Assembly: GCA_023935145.1 (NCBI GenBank)
Contig: CM043702.1
Location: 58,167,501-58,231,500 of the forward strand
Length of the DNA stretch: 64,000 nucleotides
Source of the DNA: Bretschneidera sinensis
Taxonomy: Eukaryota; Streptophyta; Magnoliopsida; Brassicales; Akaniaceae
Direction of reading: 5' to 3'
A program made the translations under genes and the position numbers. Shown here one piece after another: positions 61,616 through 64,000 of the stretch; positions within the stretch are counted from its first letter, which is position 1; every line of letters starts with the position of its first letter. Under the pieces are notes generated by a model. That model saw only the letters and a program-made list of their open reading frames with translations, was not told the DNA's origin and ran no database searches.

Positions 61616-62936
61616 TGCATTTATATACCTAAATAAATAGGTGAATAATCGTACTAGTTATACTTGCAAGTGCACAAGGTCATCAGTGTAGTCTAGTGTG
61701 CAAAAGCAAGGTCATCTCCACAGGGATTGGTAAAGTTGCTTTTAGAATCAGTTTCTCTAAAGTAAAAAGAGATAAATAACTGTTGGAAGGTGATTTGATA
61801 AAGACATAGGGCTTTGATATCCACCACTAGTCATACATTCCCAATTATAATAGGTTAATACATTAGCCTTATCATGTATACTTAATGGTTGCTAACCTAA
61901 GGGCATGGTATCTACTCCTTAAGCTATTGATTTCCCTAAGCATCGAGTTAGGCATGGTATCTACTCTAACTCTTTTCTTTCTCAAGGGATTCAGCATGGT
62001 ATCTGCTTGAGTTGTTCCTTAAGAAAGCATAAGTACTGTGGAAATCGACAACCACATGAGACCTAGGGCATGGTATCTACTCCCAGTTTCCCATGTTGAT
62101 TAACCCAATAATCCGGATAAGATATATTTTGTTACTAAGGTTAGACCCAGGACTCGGTCATCCAAATTGATCTAACTAACCTATCCATACCACATGCATA
62201 CGTTGGCCTTACACATATATATGAGGAATTTAAATAAGCACAGGCATTAATCAAGTTAAGTAACATAATAAAAGCTATTGTCAAAGATTTTATCAATGAA
62301 TATAAATATGGAATGCATAACTAGGGCTTCAATCGGCCCTATAAGAAAGTTAGTTACACATACAATCTGAAGTAAACATTATAAATAAACTAAACATTAA
62401 AGGAGAAGAATAAACCTGAGAGAAGAGGCGTCAATTCTCTCCCAAGCTCTCAACTCCAAGTAAAAGAAAAGAGAAAAGTGTTTTTTATCTGAGGTCTCTT
62501 ATGTGTGTGAGTTACAAGTGTATTTATAGGTCTTTGAGAAGTCCTAAGAGACCCATGAGTTCCTAAACCTTCCTAAAAAGAAAATTCTCTTATTTCCAAA
62601 ATAGGGTTATGCAGTTTACTGTTCACGCCCATACATGTGCACTCGATCGCATATGTCTTGCGCTCGATCGCAATGTGTGCGCTCGATCGCAATGTGCGCT
62701 TGATTGTAATGTGCGCTCGATCGCATTGCATGGCGCGATCGATCGCAATTTTTCCAGAGAATGCTCCAGGGATTCCAGATTTCTTCCTTTAAGTGCCAAA
62801 ACTGCTTCTTTTTCTCCAAAACCCTATAAAAACATGTAAAACACACAAATGGAGTAAAAGAGACCAAATTAACGTAATTAAGGACCTAACAAATGTAAAT
62901 AAGGGGGTTTAAATATGAATATTTAAGCATCTATCA
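61616..62936 (-). repeat. LTR C
   Basis: About 1.32 kb. Minus-strand TATA (CCTATAAATA, 62521-62530). At 62638-62750, about 110 bp upstream, is an array of about six CTCGATCGCA words linked by ATGTGCG. Within 61880-62110 the phrase GGCATGGTATCTACT recurs about four times. Confidence 0.75.
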
Positions 62937-64000
62937 CACCCCCAAACTTATATATTGCTAGTTCCTTAGCAATACTAAATTAAAAAAAAATTAGATAAAT
63001 CCAATGTTCATAGTGTCAATCAAAAGTCTAGATTTTACACAAAACTATGATGCGTATTCATGAGCAAGCTTAACAAGTGTAAACATATTTTTGCAATGAA
63101 TAAGAGTTTTGAACGTAAATCATATTCATGAGGTAGTTTAAGACATCACAAGTTTGACTTTAGTGTGTGGTGACTAGCACACAAAAGATTGGGCTTCCAA
63201 GAAATTCAAACGTGTTGTGTTTCGATGACTCAAGATTCACCAAACTTCCTATTGGAGTCAACAAACATGGCATAGACTTTTATTTGCGAGATTTTTTGCC
63301 ACGTTAGTTCCCTTAAGCTTTCTTGTTGACTCGTGTAACGAGCTTTTAGCCAATGACTCCCAAACCAGATGGTTTTAGGGAATTAGGTGTAAAGACACCC
63401 CTAAGGACTTACTAGCTCGAGTCAACAAGGCTACAAAACTAACTGGTTTTAATGCTACTACTTAGAATTTTCCACCTTTTGACGTGACACTCAATGCTTA
63501 CTGAGGCAAGAGGTCCAGTTACTCGGCGGGAGATTCTTTTTAATGATCACTTAGAATTTTCCACCTTTTGACGTGACACTCAATGCTTACTGAGGCAAAA
63601 GGGCCAGTTACTCGGCGAAAAATTTGTTTTTATTGATCATTAGGAGTATTTTTTTCTTTTGAGCACTAATCAATCTTTTCTATTTTTATATGCCAAAATG
63701 TCAATCTAATAGGTCATCTAATTCATAGTCAAGCAAAAAAAACATACCAATCCAAATAACATGTCATACCCCACACGATCATGTGCTAATGTGCTCGTGA
63801 TAGTTTAAACTAAACTTGTGAATTCTTAAATGCCTAAAAGGGCAGTGATCTAGGTTCAAAACTTGATTATTGGCCTATATGTTCAAAGTGTTAAGCTCGC
63901 TGATGAAGCCGAATCATACAGTTTTGTTTAGATCACAAAAAAAAGTTTATTGGACAGAATGAACATGCATTTATCTACGAAAATAGCAACAAAACAAAAA
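62937..64000. other. 3' interior of element C, truncated by the window
   Basis: Non-coding. Contains the polypurine region and an 89-bp tandem duplication. No frame supported. Confidence 0.5.
63461..63638. repeat. 89-bp tandem duplication
   Basis: Copies 63461-63549 and 63550-63638 share CTTAGAATTTTCCACC, GACGTGACACTCAATGC and CCAGTTACTCGGCG, with few differences. Confidence 0.88.

Larger units (their letters stand above)
61616..64000 (-). mobile_element. Gypsy element C: 3' LTR and start of its 3' interior
   Basis: 3' LTR about 61616-62936 (TGCATTTATATACC...CATCTATCA), then the minus-strand polypurine region (AAGTTTGGGGGTG) and TAAGGAACTAGC. Non-coding interior runs to the window edge. Because a polypurine tract lies on its right, this LTR is the 3' LTR of an element extending beyond 64000, not the 5' LTR of element B. 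Left end uncertain by about 5 bp. Confidence 0.72.

Noticed and set aside
57325..62936. LTR B and LTR C as the two LTRs of one element
   Set aside because: Their sequences differ and a polypurine tract lies to the right of LTR C, so it is a 3' LTR of another element.

Overview
This is nuclear genomic DNA from a flowering plant, probably a eudicot: the genes have GT-AG introns, the background is AT-rich, and most of the window is nested LTR retrotransposons (Ty1/copia, Ty3/gypsy) with MULE, hAT and MITE DNA transposons. The species cannot be named from the sequence. Only two genes look intact. One is a four-exon 2-oxoglutarate/Fe(II) dioxygenase on the minus strand (335-3017, 354 aa after splicing). 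The other is a six-exon calcineurin-B-like EF-hand protein on the plus strand (28973-34443, 175 aa after splicing). The splice junctions of both were worked out by hand and keep frame throughout.

Layout. 1-3.4 kb: the dioxygenase and a 103-bp tandem duplication just upstream of it. 4.43-26.76 kb: one large composite. Its outer shell is a minus-oriented Tat-like gypsy derivative that keeps LTRs, primer site and polypurine tract but no sense gag-pol, and carries a decayed coiled-coil reading frame in antisense plus a ~236-bp higher-order tandem array. A gypsy solo LTR (target duplication TAGGA) is inserted in its interior, and a second solo LTR (CTCAT) sits inside the first. Its right LTR is split by a minus-strand copia element, which is itself broken by two plus-strand copia elements. 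26.8-28.9 kb: intergenic, with a foldback MITE. 29-34.4 kb: the calcineurin-B-like gene, with a 1.1-kb MITE that accounts for most of intron 2. 34.86-36.38 kb: a non-autonomous hAT element with an 8-bp target duplication that has captured a pentatricopeptide-repeat gene fragment. 37.13-42.55 kb: a Tat-like gypsy element with both LTRs and target duplication CCCAC that lacks integrase, inserted beside a LINE-like remnant. 43.5-48.3 kb: a decayed MULE with a MURA-like transposase and a convergent GRF-type zinc-finger frame. 48.4-53.9 kb: non-coding retroelement debris with an orphan copia LTR and primer site. 53.9-64 kb: the 3' ends of three different minus-strand gypsy elements (A, B, C), apparently nested inside one another, whose 5' parts should lie past the right edge.

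No tRNA, rRNA or CRISPR array was seen. The points of most interest are: short-word arrays just upstream of the TATA box in five minus-strand gypsy LTRs of at least four families; the host-gene capture in the hAT element; the convergent GRF frame in the MULE; an in-frame protease-to-integrase-tail deletion fusion; and repeated loss of integrase in elements that otherwise keep their cis signals.
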